Assembly (NCBI GenBank): GCA_016711605.1
Contig: JADJSS010000014.1
Location: forward strand, 87,341-151,340
DNA from: Saprospirales bacterium
Lineage (GTDB): Bacteria > Bacteroidota > Bacteroidia > Chitinophagales > JADIYW01
Direction of reading: 5' to 3'
DNA length: 64,000 bases
Position numbers and translations under genes: made by a program. Shown here piece after piece: positions 63,613-64,000 of this stretch (position 1 is its first letter; each line of letters opens with the position of its first letter). The notes under the pieces were generated by a model that saw only the letters and a program-made list of their open reading frames with translations, made no database searches and was not told the origin of the DNA.

Positions 63613-64000
63613 TTAATAGATTTTTGGAATAATTTTATACGGAACTTTTTCCAAATATTGTTTCCATAAATCGCCATATTTTAAGGCACAACGTTTGTCG
63701 TCATCTGCTTGCCGAGGAAATAATAATGCAACATAATACAATGGATATAACCATGGCCACAGTAAGAACGGATGACCAACACATAAAATAATTCCTGTTG
63801 CCATTAGTATTTCACCTAAGTAATTGATATGTCGACTTAAACCCCAAAATCCATTTACCAACAAGGTTTTATTGCCATCTGTGATGGATTCAGGAGTAAT
63901 ACCTAAGAATACTTTTTTGGGATCTTTTTTAAAAAAATATTTTTGCAAGTTGGCACCACGCGACAAACTCCATCCACTAAAAAATATCAATGCATAAATA
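63613..64000 (-). CDS. ERG4/ERG24-family sterol reductase-like protein, C-terminal part (5' end outside window)
   Basis: The frame is open to the right edge, reading IYALIFFSGWSLSRGANLQK, so the N-terminus is beyond the window. The visible ~129 residues match the C-terminal part of the sterol C14/C7/C24(28) reductase family: the SRGANLQKYFFKKDP segment, GFWGLSRHINYLGEILMA, FPRQADDDKRCALKYGDLWK and the terminal VPYKIIPKIY. In eukaryotes these are ER-membrane NADPH-dependent enzymes that reduce sterol double bonds; bacterial members occur but are uncommon. An alternative is the related DUF1295/isoprenylcysteine methyltransferase group, but the arrangement fits ERG4/ERG24 better. Confidence 0.8.
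   Translation of the reverse strand, partial: IYALIFFSGWSLSRGANLQKYFFKKDPKKVFLGITPESITDGNKTLLVNGFWGLSRHINYLGEILMATGIILCVGHPFLLWPWLYPLYYVALLFPRQADDDKRCALKYGDLWKQYLEKVPYKIIPKIY

Noticed and set aside
1..64000. CRISPR arrays, prophage, IS elements or integrases
   Set aside because: No regularly spaced repeats, terminal inverted repeats, transposase or phage structural genes were seen in the window.

Overview
The window is an AT-rich chromosomal segment of a Bacteroidota bacterium, most likely of the Chitinophagales/Saprospirales-Sphingobacteriales side of the phylum. The evidence is a complete sprF/porP-gldK-gldL-gldM-gldN type IX secretion and gliding operon, a gldH lipoprotein, three secreted proteins with type IX sorting domains (types A and B), a TonB-dependent receptor with an N-terminal carboxypeptidase-like domain, Bacteroidota-style -7 boxes (TAnnTTTG) and no obvious Shine-Dalgarno sequences. 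I see no phage, IS element, CRISPR array or rRNA; there is one tRNA, Leu(GAG).

Layout. 0-6.4 kb: the 3' end of proC, a RelE/ParE-type toxin-antitoxin pair bracketed by a second copy of the proC 3' end, a CNT nucleoside transporter, a decayed stretch, a GT-C mannosyltransferase-like protein and uvrC. 6.4-16.2 kb (minus strand): gldN, gldM, gldL, gldK, a PorP/SprF protein, a HemD-like protein with a long Lys-rich tail, a DUF4271-like membrane protein and an Omp85-family protein. 16.2-35.6 kb: mostly housekeeping and envelope genes (hemW, a CaCA exchanger lacking its key glutamates, a TonB receptor, ferredoxin plus its reductase, a Lys-rich/Asp-rich polyampholyte, two secreted phosphoesterases, gldH, ligA, a pterin dehydratase, an ExbB/ExbD pair with a damaged exbB, the tRNA, an AI-2E family permease). 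35.7-43.6 kb: a tight plus-strand operon of a small exported protein, SulP, beta-carbonic anhydrase, TerC, DabA and DabB, which reads as an inorganic-carbon (bicarbonate/CO2) acquisition system. 43.6-49.5 kb: a TetR regulator divergent from a type I-like exporter (ABC, HlyD, TolC) and a CBS protein. 49.5-64 kb: a porin, gltBD glutamate synthase, a large repeat-rich type IX cargo, GMP reductase, a DbpA-like RNA helicase, an SDR oxidoreductase and the C-terminal part of an ERG4/ERG24-family sterol reductase-like protein running off the right edge.

The right half has a marked excess of single- or two-base indels inside otherwise intact genes (carbonic anhydrase, gltD, the repeat protein twice, the helicase three times, probably tetR, and exbB at 32.3 kb). 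Most fall in or beside short homopolymers, so unpolished long-read sequence is the simplest explanation for most of them. The exbB lesion additionally lacks about 45 codons and looks like a real deletion. The most interesting items are the Dab/SulP/carbonic anhydrase operon, the toxin-antitoxin pair that appears to have landed in the 3' end of proC, the degenerate CaCA exchanger and ABC ATPase, and the sterol reductase-like gene.
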